Positions 17,184-25,532 are shown, counted from the first letter of the stretch. The stretch: 27,397 bases of DNA from Kmv34 sp964524965 (GCA_964524965.1 CAZGDY010000007.1:1-27397), one strand, 5' to 3'. Translations and numbers: made by a program. Notes: generated by a model from the sequence alone, not told the origin.

Positions 17184-17654
17184 CTAAGGTAAAGGATACA
17201 GACATTTTTGTTGCCAGTGCTGCCAGATTTTAAGATGAGAGAGTTTAATGAATTGTTCTTTAGTTAAAATTTTTCTTAATTCCAGGATAAAATCAATTGT
17301 CTTTTTATTTATCTGGGTCCTGATATTTGACATTTCCTCCACCAGAGTATGAATTTTACTTCTGTTGGGAACCTCCTGCATAAAAAGTCTCTGGAGCTTA
17401 ATTCTTTTTTTCTCTAAGATGCTGCAATAATCAATAATTTCCTCTCGAAAATTTAATTTTAAATAATTAATTTTTTCTTTTTGTTTTAACGTTAAACTCG
17501 GTACCTTATTTGTGTCTTGGTTTGATTTCCATTTTTGTTCTGATTTGTGCTGCTTATAAGAGTTCTGATCGGCCCAGGATATACTGGCAAGAGATAATCC
17601 CAGTACCGCTACCATCAAGATAATCCCTGTTTCTATTTTCCATTTTTTTGTCAT
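17184..17654 (-). CDS. Spy/CpxP-like periplasmic stress protein
   Basis: This 156-residue exported protein has a clear signal peptide (1-28, cleavage after SWA). The mature part is highly charged and mostly helical: LTLKQKEKINYLKL, a central REEIIDYCSILEKKRIKLQRLF helix, and LTKEQFIKLSHLK near the end, where the family has its LTxEQ repeats. This matches the Spy/CpxP/ZraP superfamily of periplasmic chaperones and metal-stress proteins. It heads the sigma operon and has its own near-consensus sigma-E-type promoter. The C-terminus has a WQHWQQKC segment with a single cysteine. Family-level identity is likely; the specific role is not known. Confidence 0.7.
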   Translation of the reverse strand: MTKKWKIETGIILMVAVLGLSLASISWADQNSYKQHKSEQKWKSNQDTNKVPSLTLKQKEKINYLKLNFREEIIDYCSILEKKRIKLQRLFMQEVPNRSKIHTLVEEMSNIRTQINKKTIDFILELRKILTKEQFIKLSHLKIWQHWQQKCLYPLP

Positions 17655-17688
17655 TATTTTTCTCCTTTTTCGAGATTAGACTTGTTAT

Positions 17689-17716
17689 TTAGACCTTAAA
17701 TTATCAAAAAAGTTCC
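17689..17716 (-). promoter_or_regulatory. near-perfect sigma-E-type promoter before the Spy-like gene
   Basis: On the - strand GGAACTT (17716 to 17710) and GTCTAA (17694 to 17689) are separated by exactly 15 bases, matching the E. coli sigma-E consensus in both elements. A leader of about 30 bases precedes the ATG at 17654. The match is to a different organism's sigma, so recognition by the ECF sigma encoded next door is inference, but the location is what autoregulation predicts. Confidence 0.75.
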
Positions 17717-17857
17717 TCTTTAGTTTGATGTGGATTCAAATTTTTAAAATGGAAGGAAAACAAAGTAGTGAGAATAGAAACTTTATTTTACTGTTGTCCT
17801 CAGTTAGACTTTGGGATAAAATAAAAAATACAATAAACCGAAAAAAATTTGTGAGCT

Positions 17858-17872
17858 CAAAACCTGGTTTTG
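17858..17872 (-). terminator. possible weak terminator after glnA
   Basis: A near-palindromic hairpin (CAAAACC/GGTTTTG) starts 8 bases past the glnA stop on the - strand. A run of seven Ts follows about 10-15 bases later, too far for a textbook terminator. Confidence 0.3.
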
Positions 17873-17880
17873 GTTAGTTT

Positions 17881-19287
17881 TTAAAGGGTAAGGTTTTCCT
17901 TTATTTCTCGGGGAGTTATATCGAGGCGATAATTTAGCCATTCTTTTAGTTTAGTCTCTATTAGTTTTTCCATTATTTCCTTTCCCAAAGTTTTTTCTAA
18001 TAAAGTACTATTTTCAGCTTCTTTTATAGCTGCATAAAGGTCATGGGGAAGAGAACTAATTTTTTGCTTCTCTCTTTCAATCTCAGACATAGCATATAAA
18101 TCTTGTGTTACAGGCTCAGGAGGAAGATATTTATTGTCAACACCCGTTAGTCCTGCCCGAAGCAAAACTGCAAAAACGAGATAAGGATTACAAGCAGCAT
18201 CAGGGAATCTTATTTCTATTCTTGTTGCTTTTTCTTTGCCTTTTCTGTATACGGGAATTCTCACTAAAACTGACCGATTTGTCTCAGCCCAGGCAATATA
18301 AGCAGGAGCTTCAAATCCGGGAACAAGCCTTTTGTAAGAGTTATACCATTGATTGGTTATCAGGCATATTTCTTTACTGTGTTTAAGAATTCCGGCCAAG
18401 AAATGTTTTGCTATAGATGATAAATTATGGGGATCTTGGGAGGAAAAAAAGGCATTTTTTTCGCCTTGAAAAATAGAAAGATGAACATGCATTCCCGAAC
18501 CATTTTCTCCCTTTAAAGGTTTAGGCATAAAAGTTGCGTGAACTCCGCACCTTTCTGCTATTTCTTTTACCAACCATTTATAAGTTTGCAGGTTGTCAGC
18601 CATAGTTAAAGCATCTTTGTATTTTAAGTCAATTTCATGTTGAGAGGGTGCAACTTCATGGTGGGTGTACTCCACTGGTATACCCATACTCTGCAGAGCA
18701 AAGGTGGTTATTTCTCTCAGGCTATCTCCTTCATCAACAGGATTTAAGTCAAAATAGCCAGCTTCATCCAGAGTTTTTGCTTTTTTTTTGTCGGCGAAAT
18801 AAAAGTATTCAGCTTCAGGTCCAATATTCATTTGGCTGAGGTTATATTGGGGAAGTCTTTTTAAATTTTCTATTAGTATGTGTCTGCTATCACTAAGGTA
18901 AGGTTCACCTCCCGGGGTGTAAATAGAGGTAAACATTCTAAGAGCTTTACTACCGCCTATTTTAAAGGGGATTAATTGTGCTGTTTCTGGTAAGGGGAAA
19001 GCTACCATATCGCTTTCCTGAATTCTTTTATAACCAAGTATTGCAGAGCCATCGAACCCCATCCCGTAAGAAAAAGCATCTGATAGTTCAGAAAAAGTAA
19101 GACTGAAACTCTTTAAAAATCCTAAAAGGTCAGTAAACCAAAGCCTAATGGAATCTATATTTTTCTCTTTTGCAAATTCTTTTACATCTTTTGCATCTCT
19201 AAGATTAAGTCCCTTAGGTGAACCGTACTCTTCCACATAACGGCCCATTTGCTCTCTTAGACTTTCCATTTTTTCCTTCACTATCAT
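17881..19287 (-). CDS. glnA: type I glutamine synthetase
   Basis: This 468-residue cytosolic enzyme makes glutamine from glutamate, ammonia and ATP. All landmark blocks are present: FDGSAI, GPEAEYF, HHEVAPSQHEIDL, NGSGMHVHLS, NQWYNSYKRLVPGFEAP, ETNRSVLVRIP and RIEIRFPDAACNPYL. The late segment DLYAMSEIEREK resembles GSI-alpha enzymes and lacks the adenylylation loop motif (NLYDLP) of GSI-beta. ATG 19287 is chosen over an in-frame TTG at 19314 because AAGGAG lies 10 bases before it. No ammonium transporter or PII gene is adjacent. A promoter and palindrome lie just upstream. Confidence 0.95.
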   Translation of the reverse strand: MIVKEKMESLREQMGRYVEEYGSPKGLNLRDAKDVKEFAKEKNIDSIRLWFTDLLGFLKSFSLTFSELSDAFSYGMGFDGSAILGYKRIQESDMVAFPLPETAQLIPFKIGGSKALRMFTSIYTPGGEPYLSDSRHILIENLKRLPQYNLSQMNIGPEAEYFYFADKKKAKTLDEAGYFDLNPVDEGDSLREITTFALQSMGIPVEYTHHEVAPSQHEIDLKYKDALTMADNLQTYKWLVKEIAERCGVHATFMPKPLKGENGSGMHVHLSIFQGEKNAFFSSQDPHNLSSIAKHFLAGILKHSKEICLITNQWYNSYKRLVPGFEAPAYIAWAETNRSVLVRIPVYRKGKEKATRIEIRFPDAACNPYLVFAVLLRAGLTGVDNKYLPPEPVTQDLYAMSEIEREKQKISSLPHDLYAAIKEAENSTLLEKTLGKEIMEKLIETKLKEWLNYRLDITPREIKENLTL

Positions 19288-19331
19288 CTTAAAATAGCTC
19301 CTTTTAAATTGCAATTTAGCATTTATTGGGA

Positions 19332-19345
19332 TAACTTTAAAGTTA
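19332..19345. repeat. 14-bp perfect palindrome at the glnA start site
   Basis: TAACTTTAAAGTTA is a perfect palindrome placed immediately downstream of the predicted glnA -10 element, at the expected transcription start. That placement suits a repressor operator, though AT-rich palindromes also occur by chance. It does not match the Bacillus GlnR consensus. Confidence 0.5.
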
Positions 19346-19373
19346 ATTTTAGTTAACGAATAAAGGATGTCAA
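19346..19373 (-). promoter_or_regulatory. promoter of glnA
   Basis: On the - strand a perfect TTGACA (19373 to 19368) and TAAAAT (19351 to 19346, five of six) are separated by 16 bases. The leader would be about 50 bases. Confidence 0.6.
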
Positions 19374-19419
19374 ATTGAAAAGGTAAAGTGAAAAAACTGT
19401 CTAACTGTCTATTGTTATT

Positions 19420-20079
19420 TTATTTCAGATAATTTTGCAGGAGGCGATAAAATTTTTCATTGTCCCACTCCCGTGCTCCTACAGCTGCTCCTACAATATT
19501 TCCTTCAGGGTCAATGAAAAAATGACTGGGGATCATCCCTCTGGAAACTGGTCCATAGACACTAAACACCTGTGCTGATGTGTCTAAAAGCACAGGAAAT
19601 GTCATCTTTAGCTGCTTATTTTTTAGGAAAGAAAGTATTTTACTTTCAGTTTCCCTTAAATTTACGGCCAGTAACACGAAGACATCCTCTCCGAGTGTTT
19701 CCCATACTTTTTGCATGGAAGGTATTTCGTCGACACAGGTAGGACATCCCGTACTCCAGAAGTTAATCCAGAGCAATTTTCCTCTAAGATTTTTAGTATC
19801 GATCAGTTCTCCTTTTAAATTTTTTAAAGTAAAATCTTGCATAGGGACAGGAGGATCGATTTTTTGGATAAATAAGGTTTGGAATGCTTCCCGAAGCTCA
19901 TCTTTAGATAAGATAGATTTTAGTTGGGAATCTTCGTTTTCCTGAGATAAAACTTTCTCTTTGGGAGAGTTCACTGTAGAGTTCGCTTGATTAGTTGAAA
20001 AAAGAAGACCTTTTTCTTTTAGCAAAATAAATATCACCACTAACACTGCTATTGTAGCTATAAGTATTATTTTTTTCAT
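19420..20079 (-). CDS. TlpA/ResA-type membrane-anchored thioredoxin
   Basis: This 219-residue protein has an N-terminal membrane anchor (about 4-20), a polar linker (about 25-75) and a thioredoxin fold facing the periplasm. The active site is Cys112-Pro-Thr-Cys115 in STGCPTCVDEIP, and the cis-proline loop is GMIPSHFFID. Such proteins reduce apocytochrome c or other exported thiols with electrons from CcdA, which is encoded just upstream on the same strand. GAAGGGGG gives a strong ribosome site. No cytochrome c assembly genes are seen nearby, so the final substrate is unknown. Confidence 0.9.
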   Translation of the reverse strand: MKKIILIATIAVLVVIFILLKEKGLLFSTNQANSTVNSPKEKVLSQENEDSQLKSILSKDELREAFQTLFIQKIDPPVPMQDFTLKNLKGELIDTKNLRGKLLWINFWSTGCPTCVDEIPSMQKVWETLGEDVFVLLAVNLRETESKILSFLKNKQLKMTFPVLLDTSAQVFSVYGPVSRGMIPSHFFIDPEGNIVGAAVGAREWDNEKFYRLLQNYLK

Positions 20080-20132
20080 AAAAACTACCCCCTTCTAAAA
20101 AATAATATGAGCAAAAATTCTTTCTTTAGTTT

Positions 20133-20158
20133 TTCTCCTTTTTTGGAGGAAAGGAGAA
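20133..20158. repeat. 9-bp stem inverted repeat between ccdA and tlpA-like gene
   Basis: TTCTCCTTT (20133-20141) and AAAGGAGAA (20150-20158) are perfect reverse complements around an 8-base loop. A 14-bp palindrome ATTTTCATGAAAAT (20163-20176) lies beside it. Neither is followed by a U-tract on the - strand. In the ccdA-tlpA transcript they could stabilise or process the RNA. Confidence 0.5.
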
Positions 20159-20205
20159 TCCTATTTTCATGAAAATCTTTCATGGTTTATTGGGCACTAC
20201 TTTTA

Positions 20206-20919
20206 TTAAAAGGAAAAAGAGAAGCCAAAACCAAGAAAAGGGAAAAGATTACTTATAAGCAAAATACCCATAATTATCAGAAGAGCTCCGCTTACAAGAG
20301 AGATTAATCTCATATATTTTTTAAATTTTAGATACCGTTGCAAAAATATTCCAAGTGCTAAGGAAGCTATAAGAAAAGGAACTGCTAACCCTGCTGAGTA
20401 AAGACTCAAAAGGATAATTCCTTTACCCATAGAGGCACTGGCACTGGCGTAAAAGAGTATTGAACCTAAAATGGGACCAACGCAAGGAGTCCATCCAGCA
20501 GCAAAAACAGCTCCTACAAGAGGTGTTCCCCAGTAACCCATAGAGTTTTGAGTTAAGTGGATTTTTTTCTCTCTATTTAGGAAAGAGATTTTTAAAAATC
20601 CCATGAGATAAAAACCCATAATCACGATAAATACTCCCCCAATCCTAGAAATCCATTGCTGATAATGCTGTAAAAGTTGCCCCATAAAGGAGGCACTGGC
20701 GCCTAACCCTATAAAGACCATCGAAAAACCCAGAATAAATAAAACAGAACTTAACAAGATTTTTCTTTTTAAAGGAAGATTTTCGGAATTCTGAGTTAAT
20801 TGGGTGATTGATATTCCAGTAATAAAAGATATATAAGATGGGATAAGTGGCAGGATGCAGGGTGATAGAAAAGATAAGATTCCTGCCCCAAAAGCGGCAA
20901 AAAAGGGAAAATTAAACAT
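20206..20919 (-). CDS. ccdA: CcdA-type thiol-disulfide electron transporter
   Basis: This 237-residue inner-membrane protein has six hydrophobic helices and passes reducing equivalents from cytoplasmic thioredoxin to periplasmic thiol proteins. The two redox cysteines are in the expected places: Cys21 in LSPCILPLIPSY and Cys146 in GWTPCVGPILG. It pairs with the TlpA-like gene 126 bases downstream. The ribosome site is weak (AAGG, about 13 bases away). An in-frame stop lies six bases upstream of the ATG. Confidence 0.93.
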   Translation of the reverse strand: MFNFPFFAAFGAGILSFLSPCILPLIPSYISFITGISITQLTQNSENLPLKRKILLSSVLFILGFSMVFIGLGASASFMGQLLQHYQQWISRIGGVFIVIMGFYLMGFLKISFLNREKKIHLTQNSMGYWGTPLVGAVFAAGWTPCVGPILGSILFYASASASMGKGIILLSLYSAGLAVPFLIASLALGIFLQRYLKFKKYMRLISLVSGALLIIMGILLISNLFPFLGFGFSFSF

Positions 20920-21127
20920 TGGTTATTTCAACCTTTTGATTATTAAAGAAGCTATGATGCCTACTATTCTCATGATTATCCCTGAAATTATTATTTTAAT
21001 GACTACAAGAATCTCTTTTAAGATAATGAGCCGATAAAGACTATAGCTCGTAAGCAGACAAAAACTTACTCCCCGAAGAATAAGACTTGTGAAGCGCAGT
21101 TTCTTTATCTTTTACCCTAGCGCTCAA

Positions 21128-22039
21128 TTAAGTTTGTGGTGCTACGGGAGCTATGACAATCTGGCTACCTTGTATTTTTTGTTCCAATCTGTTTTTTATA
21201 CTGTCGATGACAACTTGTACATCTTTCATTTTTCGGTCTTTGTCAAATTCCAGAAAGATTTCAATATAAATAATACTTCCTGATCGTCTTGATTTAATTC
21301 CGTGAAAGGCTACATATCCATCAAAATAAGCTGCTAATTCTTTTAATATAATAAGCTGAAGTGATTCTTCTAATGTTTGGTCAAGCAAGTCATATACAGA
21401 CATTGAAATTACACTATAGGCAGAAAGGAGTAAGAAACCAGATAAGATCACCGAACCAATAGGATCTATATAAACTATCCAGGAATACGGTTTTAAAGTA
21501 AGACTCAATCCTAAAGAGAAAATGACGCATATATTGGCTATTGTTCTGACCCGGAAAAGACGCCATTGAGATTCCATTATAGGTGATTTTTCTTTTTGTG
21601 CCAACTGATAAGTGTGCATCCAGTACCAGGCATTAACACCTCCGGCTAAAATTGAAAAAAATATTCCAATCCCTGTCCCCAATCCTCCAATAATAACTGG
21701 ATTTTGGAAGCGTTCGATAGCATTACGAAAGATAATAATTAGCGATATAATCATTACGGCTGCTACCACTAAACTGGCAAGGTTTTCCAGCTTGCCATAT
21801 CCATAGTTGTACTTGTGAGAGATTCCTTTAGCTGCTTTGCGTACCATGAGCCAGGAGAAAAAAATTGCCAGCGTTTCGCTCCCACTTCTTAATGCGTTTG
21901 ATTGAAGCGTCATTGAGTTAGCAAGGAGCATGGCAATAATGGTGGGGATAAGAGAGCCAAAACCAAAAATAAAGGCAAGAAATAAAGAACGTTCTTTTTG
22001 TTGCTGTGGTTTTTTATTGCTCCCCAGGATTTTTTCCAT
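21128..22039 (-). CDS. cation diffusion facilitator-like protein lacking metal ligands
   Basis: This protein of about 303 residues has the CDF/ZnT layout: six hydrophobic helices (about 20-215), the GYGKLENLASL loop after helix 2, IDPIGSVILS at helix 6, and a C-terminal ferredoxin-like cytoplasmic domain (about 215-295). The metal-site residues are missing. In helix 2 the D-A-x-H-x3-D pattern reads N48-A-L-R51-S-G-S-E55. In helix 5 the usual H-x3-D is replaced by a WRLFRVR segment. It may move a different ion or not transport metal. ATG 22039 has no ribosome site, while AAGGGAGG (22079-22086) precedes an in-frame ATA at 22072 by 6 bases, so the true start may be 22072 (11 extra residues). Confidence 0.75.
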   Translation of the reverse strand: MEKILGSNKKPQQQKERSLFLAFIFGFGSLIPTIIAMLLANSMTLQSNALRSGSETLAIFFSWLMVRKAAKGISHKYNYGYGKLENLASLVVAAVMIISLIIIFRNAIERFQNPVIIGGLGTGIGIFFSILAGGVNAWYWMHTYQLAQKEKSPIMESQWRLFRVRTIANICVIFSLGLSLTLKPYSWIVYIDPIGSVILSGFLLLSAYSVISMSVYDLLDQTLEESLQLIILKELAAYFDGYVAFHGIKSRRSGSIIYIEIFLEFDKDRKMKDVQVVIDSIKNRLEQKIQGSQIVIAPVAPQT

Positions 22040-22139
22040 AATAACTTTAGCAATGTTTACTTTATTTTCTATTTTAATCCTCCCTTAAAGTATCTCCCGC
22101 CAATAAATTTTTTTTGATATGATTATGTTAATAATTTAT

Positions 22140-23366
22140 TTATTTTATTTGTTCCCACCGGAAAAGACTCCCCTCTTTCTTTATTACCCAAAAATCATAA
22201 TTAGCAAATTCGCGGTCTCCTTCTTCGTTAAGAGCTGTCCATCCGCTGGCGCCAAAGTAGGAATTAGCTGTTTTTATAAGGGCTATCTTTAAGGTATCAA
22301 AGTTATTAATATCTCCTACAACAAGATGAGTTAAGGTTGCAACCCAAAGTGCATCGTAAGCAGCCAGAGTAAAAGCATCAGGATCTCTTTTTATTGTGGT
22401 TTTGATTTGTTTTGATATGGATTCCCATTTATATTGTGCTTCTTGGTTTAAACCAAAAATAGGACAGAGAAAACCTGATTTTATGGCAAATCTTGCAACC
22501 GAGGGGTTTTCAATAAGAGCGCTACTAAGAGTGACACCATTACTACCGTACCATCTTATCTCAGAGAGATTGAGATGAGTGTAAGCCTGATTAAAGATGG
22601 ATGCTGCTTCATTAAAAGCAGCCAGGTAGATAGCTACAGTTTTGGGGGCATATTTAATTATCATTTTTTCTACTTTTGAGTTTAAAGAGACTAATTCTTC
22701 TGAAAAATTCTTAATAGTTGGGTCGTACCGTACACCATCAAAAACGCTACCTCCTCTGGCCTCAAAACTATTTTTCAGAGCAATATGCAGACCATCATTA
22801 CCCGTATCACCTCGCCACATCGGCACAACTACACGAATCCCATCTTCCCACATGAGAGCAGCCATGGCTTTTCCTTCGCTGACATCATCAGGGCAAAAGC
22901 GGAATATATTATCGTTTGGTAAGGCTAGGGAGTGGGCAGTACTGCCTTGGCTGATTATTAAAATGTTATTTTTATCCACATAATCTTTCACCGTTTTTAC
23001 CTCGGCACTAGACTGGGGACCAATAACTACTTTAACTCCTTGTTTGCTTAAGTTTTTAAGTTTTTTGAGAGCAACTAACGGGTTGCCTGCCGTGTCCTCG
23101 ACAATGAGTTTTATTCTTAGCCGGGATTGAATCTCAGAAAGATAATTATTAATGTCTTCAACGGCTATTAACAACACCGCCTGGCTGGATTCTCCCAGCG
23201 ATGACCAATTTCCGCTAAGATCAAGCAAAGCACCGAAAGATACCTCTGTTGGATTTAGTAAATCTTCAGCATGGACGGGGATTCCGCTGCATACAACAAA
23301 GAGTAAAGTGGTCATAACAGCAATAATCATAAGCTTTGTCTTCCATCTTTTTTTCTTGATTTTCAT
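22140..23366 (-). CDS. periplasmic amino-acid-type ABC substrate-binding protein
   Basis: This 408-residue exported protein is of the LivK/Leu-Ile-Val-binding (periplasmic binding type 6) family. The signal peptide (about 1-33) ends VHA-ED, with no clear lipobox. The mature part shows the family pattern: VSFGALLDLSG near the start, GNPLVALKKLKNL, VKVVIGPQSSAEV, the hinge NILIISQGSTAHSL, and the late AYDALWVAT segment. No permease or ATPase genes are adjacent. It starts 35 bases after a sensor phosphatase gene, so it may deliver a ligand to that sensor instead of to a transporter; this is inference. AAGGAG lies 11 bases before ATG. Confidence 0.87.
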   Translation of the reverse strand: MKIKKKRWKTKLMIIAVMTTLLFVVCSGIPVHAEDLLNPTEVSFGALLDLSGNWSSLGESSQAVLLIAVEDINNYLSEIQSRLRIKLIVEDTAGNPLVALKKLKNLSKQGVKVVIGPQSSAEVKTVKDYVDKNNILIISQGSTAHSLALPNDNIFRFCPDDVSEGKAMAALMWEDGIRVVVPMWRGDTGNDGLHIALKNSFEARGGSVFDGVRYDPTIKNFSEELVSLNSKVEKMIIKYAPKTVAIYLAAFNEAASIFNQAYTHLNLSEIRWYGSNGVTLSSALIENPSVARFAIKSGFLCPIFGLNQEAQYKWESISKQIKTTIKRDPDAFTLAAYDALWVATLTHLVVGDINNFDTLKIALIKTANSYFGASGWTALNEEGDREFANYDFWVIKKEGSLFRWEQIK

Positions 23367-23401
23367 GGTTTATAAATCTCCTTTTTTTATAAAATTTTTT
23401 T

Positions 23402-25339
23402 TTAAGTTACTTTAACTATCATCAGAGTAAAGTCATCAAATTGAGGTTGACCTTCAGAAAACTCCTCCACCTTTTTATGAATTAATTTAATCAGCTCCGC
23501 TGCTTGAAGTTGAGGGTTATCTTTGAGTAATTCAATGAGTTTTTCCATTCCGAATTGTTGTTTATTTCTGTCCATGGTTTCAGTAACGCCATCAGTATAA
23601 AAAACTATAATATCTTTTGTTTTAAGGATAATTTCTTTTTCTTGAAATTGTACCTCTTCAAGGGCACCCAATACAAGACTCCTTGTTTTTAACACCTCGT
23701 GCTTACCTGTAGTTGAGTGGAAAAAAATTGGAGGATTGTGGCCCGCATTGGAAAGTTTTAAGACTCTTTCTCGGGTATCCAAAATCGCGTAGAGGGCAGT
23801 GACAAACATGCCTTCTCGTGAGTCCTGGGCAATCAGCTTGTTAGTTTTTGTTAAAACAACATCAGTTTTTAAGCTACCGATAGCTTGGGCACGGAGGAAA
23901 CTTCGAGAAAGAGCCATAAATAAAGCTGCCGGTAAACCTTTTCCGGCAACATCACCAATGGCCAAGCCAATTTTATTCTTAGCAACATCAATGAAATCAT
24001 AAAAATCTCCTCCAACTTCCTTAGCGGGCTGGCTCATTGCCGCAATTTGGTAACCTTCAATTTGGGGAGGTTTATCAGGAAGAATGCTTGTCTGGAGTTT
24101 ATGGGCAATTTCCAGTTCCTTCTCCATTCTCTCTTTCTCAACTACCTCCTGATAGAGTTTAGCATTTTCAATGGCGATAGCAGCGTGCACAGCAAAGGAG
24201 ACAAGGAGGTGTTGATCTTCACTGTTAAAGGGAGTATCATCTTTTTTGTTGCAAACCTGAATAGCTCCGATAACTTTATTTTTTACCAGCAATGGTGTGC
24301 AAAGAGTAGAGTTTATTTTAAATCCAGCTTCTTTGTAGATAGAATTTGACAGAAATTCTTTAGCATCAACACTATTGGCTAGAAGTGGTTTTTTGTTCTT
24401 AATTACCCACCCCACAATACTTTCTTCCTCTTTTAAAATCAGTTTTTTTTCTCTTTTTATAATTTTTACAGAGCCTTTTAATTGGGAATTATTTGAACGA
24501 TCTGTTCCCTCTTCAAATTTTGCCATGGAACCAAGAGATAATTTATTTTTCTCGTTTACTAAAAAAAGCCAACCTATTTTAGCCTCAAGTACTTCTACTG
24601 TTGTATTTACACAAAGCTTCGGTACAATGTTAATATCAAGAGTAGAGCTTACCTGGACTCCCAACCGATATAATTTTTCCATTTCATAAATCTTGCGTTC
24701 CAGTTCAAGATAGTATTTATTTCTTTCAGAGCTTGTCCTTTTTTCCTTTATTAAATTCACTACAAATAAAGCGAAGATACCAATTCCTATCGCGTTAGCA
24801 CCAATCATAGGCAAACTGATTTCTTTGACCAATTGAAGAGCATCAGTAAATGGTTTAGCTATTAAAAGGGCAAGGAACATATGAAAGGATTCTATAAAAA
24901 TAGCGAAGAGGATTGCCCAAAAAATCCCAATAAATTCCCCTTTTTTAAACTTATAAATTAAACCACCCAAAATACCAGAAATTATGGTAGCTAAAGTACA
25001 AGGGATGGCAGTGAATCCACCCAGGAAGTAGCGATGTATTCCGCCGATTAAACCAACTCCCAGCCCAATAAAGGGTCCTCCTACCAAGCCAGCAATCATT
25101 GGACCAAGGTCCCTGGTATTGGCAATAGCTCCGAATATCCTTATCCCACTGTAAGTGCCATATATAGAAAATCCCCCGAATGCTAAAATTAACACTAAGC
25201 TATCCCAGAAGGTAGGCTGCTTCTCAAGTGTGTTATGAAACTGTTTAGTTCGGGTTATCAGATAAGCAACAACAATTGTTAAGGATATCTTTTCTACCAG
25301 TACCAGTAAAAGTTTAAAAATTGAGGTTTCCATAGGCAC
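23402..25339 (-). CDS. membrane SpoIIE-type phosphatase with 5TMR-LYT and GAF domains
   Basis: This protein of about 645 residues is a PP2C-type serine phosphatase. Residues 1-200 form a LytS/YhcK-like 5TMR-LYT membrane sensor (TRDLGPMIAGLVGGP, GLIGGIHRYFLGG). A GAF domain (about 228-395), a coiled coil (about 395-420) and the PP2C domain follow, with GGDFYDF (443-449), GDVAGKG (462-468), a YTDGVTE segment and a final DDFTL motif; metal ligands look complete. It is the RsbU/RsbP analogue for the STAS protein encoded upstream. The start is uncertain: GTG 25339 and ATG 25333 are in frame, both without a good ribosome site, and a stop codon lies just upstream. Confidence 0.9.
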   Translation of the reverse strand: MPMETSIFKLLLVLVEKISLTIVVAYLITRTKQFHNTLEKQPTFWDSLVLILAFGGFSIYGTYSGIRIFGAIANTRDLGPMIAGLVGGPFIGLGVGLIGGIHRYFLGGFTAIPCTLATIISGILGGLIYKFKKGEFIGIFWAILFAIFIESFHMFLALLIAKPFTDALQLVKEISLPMIGANAIGIGIFALFVVNLIKEKRTSSERNKYYLELERKIYEMEKLYRLGVQVSSTLDINIVPKLCVNTTVEVLEAKIGWLFLVNEKNKLSLGSMAKFEEGTDRSNNSQLKGSVKIIKREKKLILKEEESIVGWVIKNKKPLLANSVDAKEFLSNSIYKEAGFKINSTLCTPLLVKNKVIGAIQVCNKKDDTPFNSEDQHLLVSFAVHAAIAIENAKLYQEVVEKERMEKELEIAHKLQTSILPDKPPQIEGYQIAAMSQPAKEVGGDFYDFIDVAKNKIGLAIGDVAGKGLPAALFMALSRSFLRAQAIGSLKTDVVLTKTNKLIAQDSREGMFVTALYAILDTRERVLKLSNAGHNPPIFFHSTTGKHEVLKTRSLVLGALEEVQFQEKEIILKTKDIIVFYTDGVTETMDRNKQQFGMEKLIELLKDNPQLQAAELIKLIHKKVEEFSEGQPQFDDFTLMIVKVT

Positions 25340-25389
25340 TATTTATTACCAGATATTTTGCCGTGTTCTTAATAAAGATTTATTACTAC

Positions 25390-25415
25390 ACATCAGAGGA
25401 GATTTTCTCTGATGT
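25390..25415. repeat. 9-bp stem inverted repeat between STAS and phosphatase genes
   Basis: ACATCAGAG (25390-25398) and CTCTGATGT (25407-25415) are perfect reverse complements around an 8-base loop, about 50 bases upstream of the phosphatase gene on the - strand. There is no U-tract, so it could be an operator, an RNA-processing hairpin or an attenuator. Confidence 0.5.
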
Positions 25416-25532
25416 TAAGCGGAAAGATAAAACATATTAAAAGTAAAAATTTACTCTCTTTAAAGTTTACAAAAAATTTCATAAGACAATAAAGAAAATT
25501 TCTTTTTTACCTTACTTGGTTTTATCCCGGGC

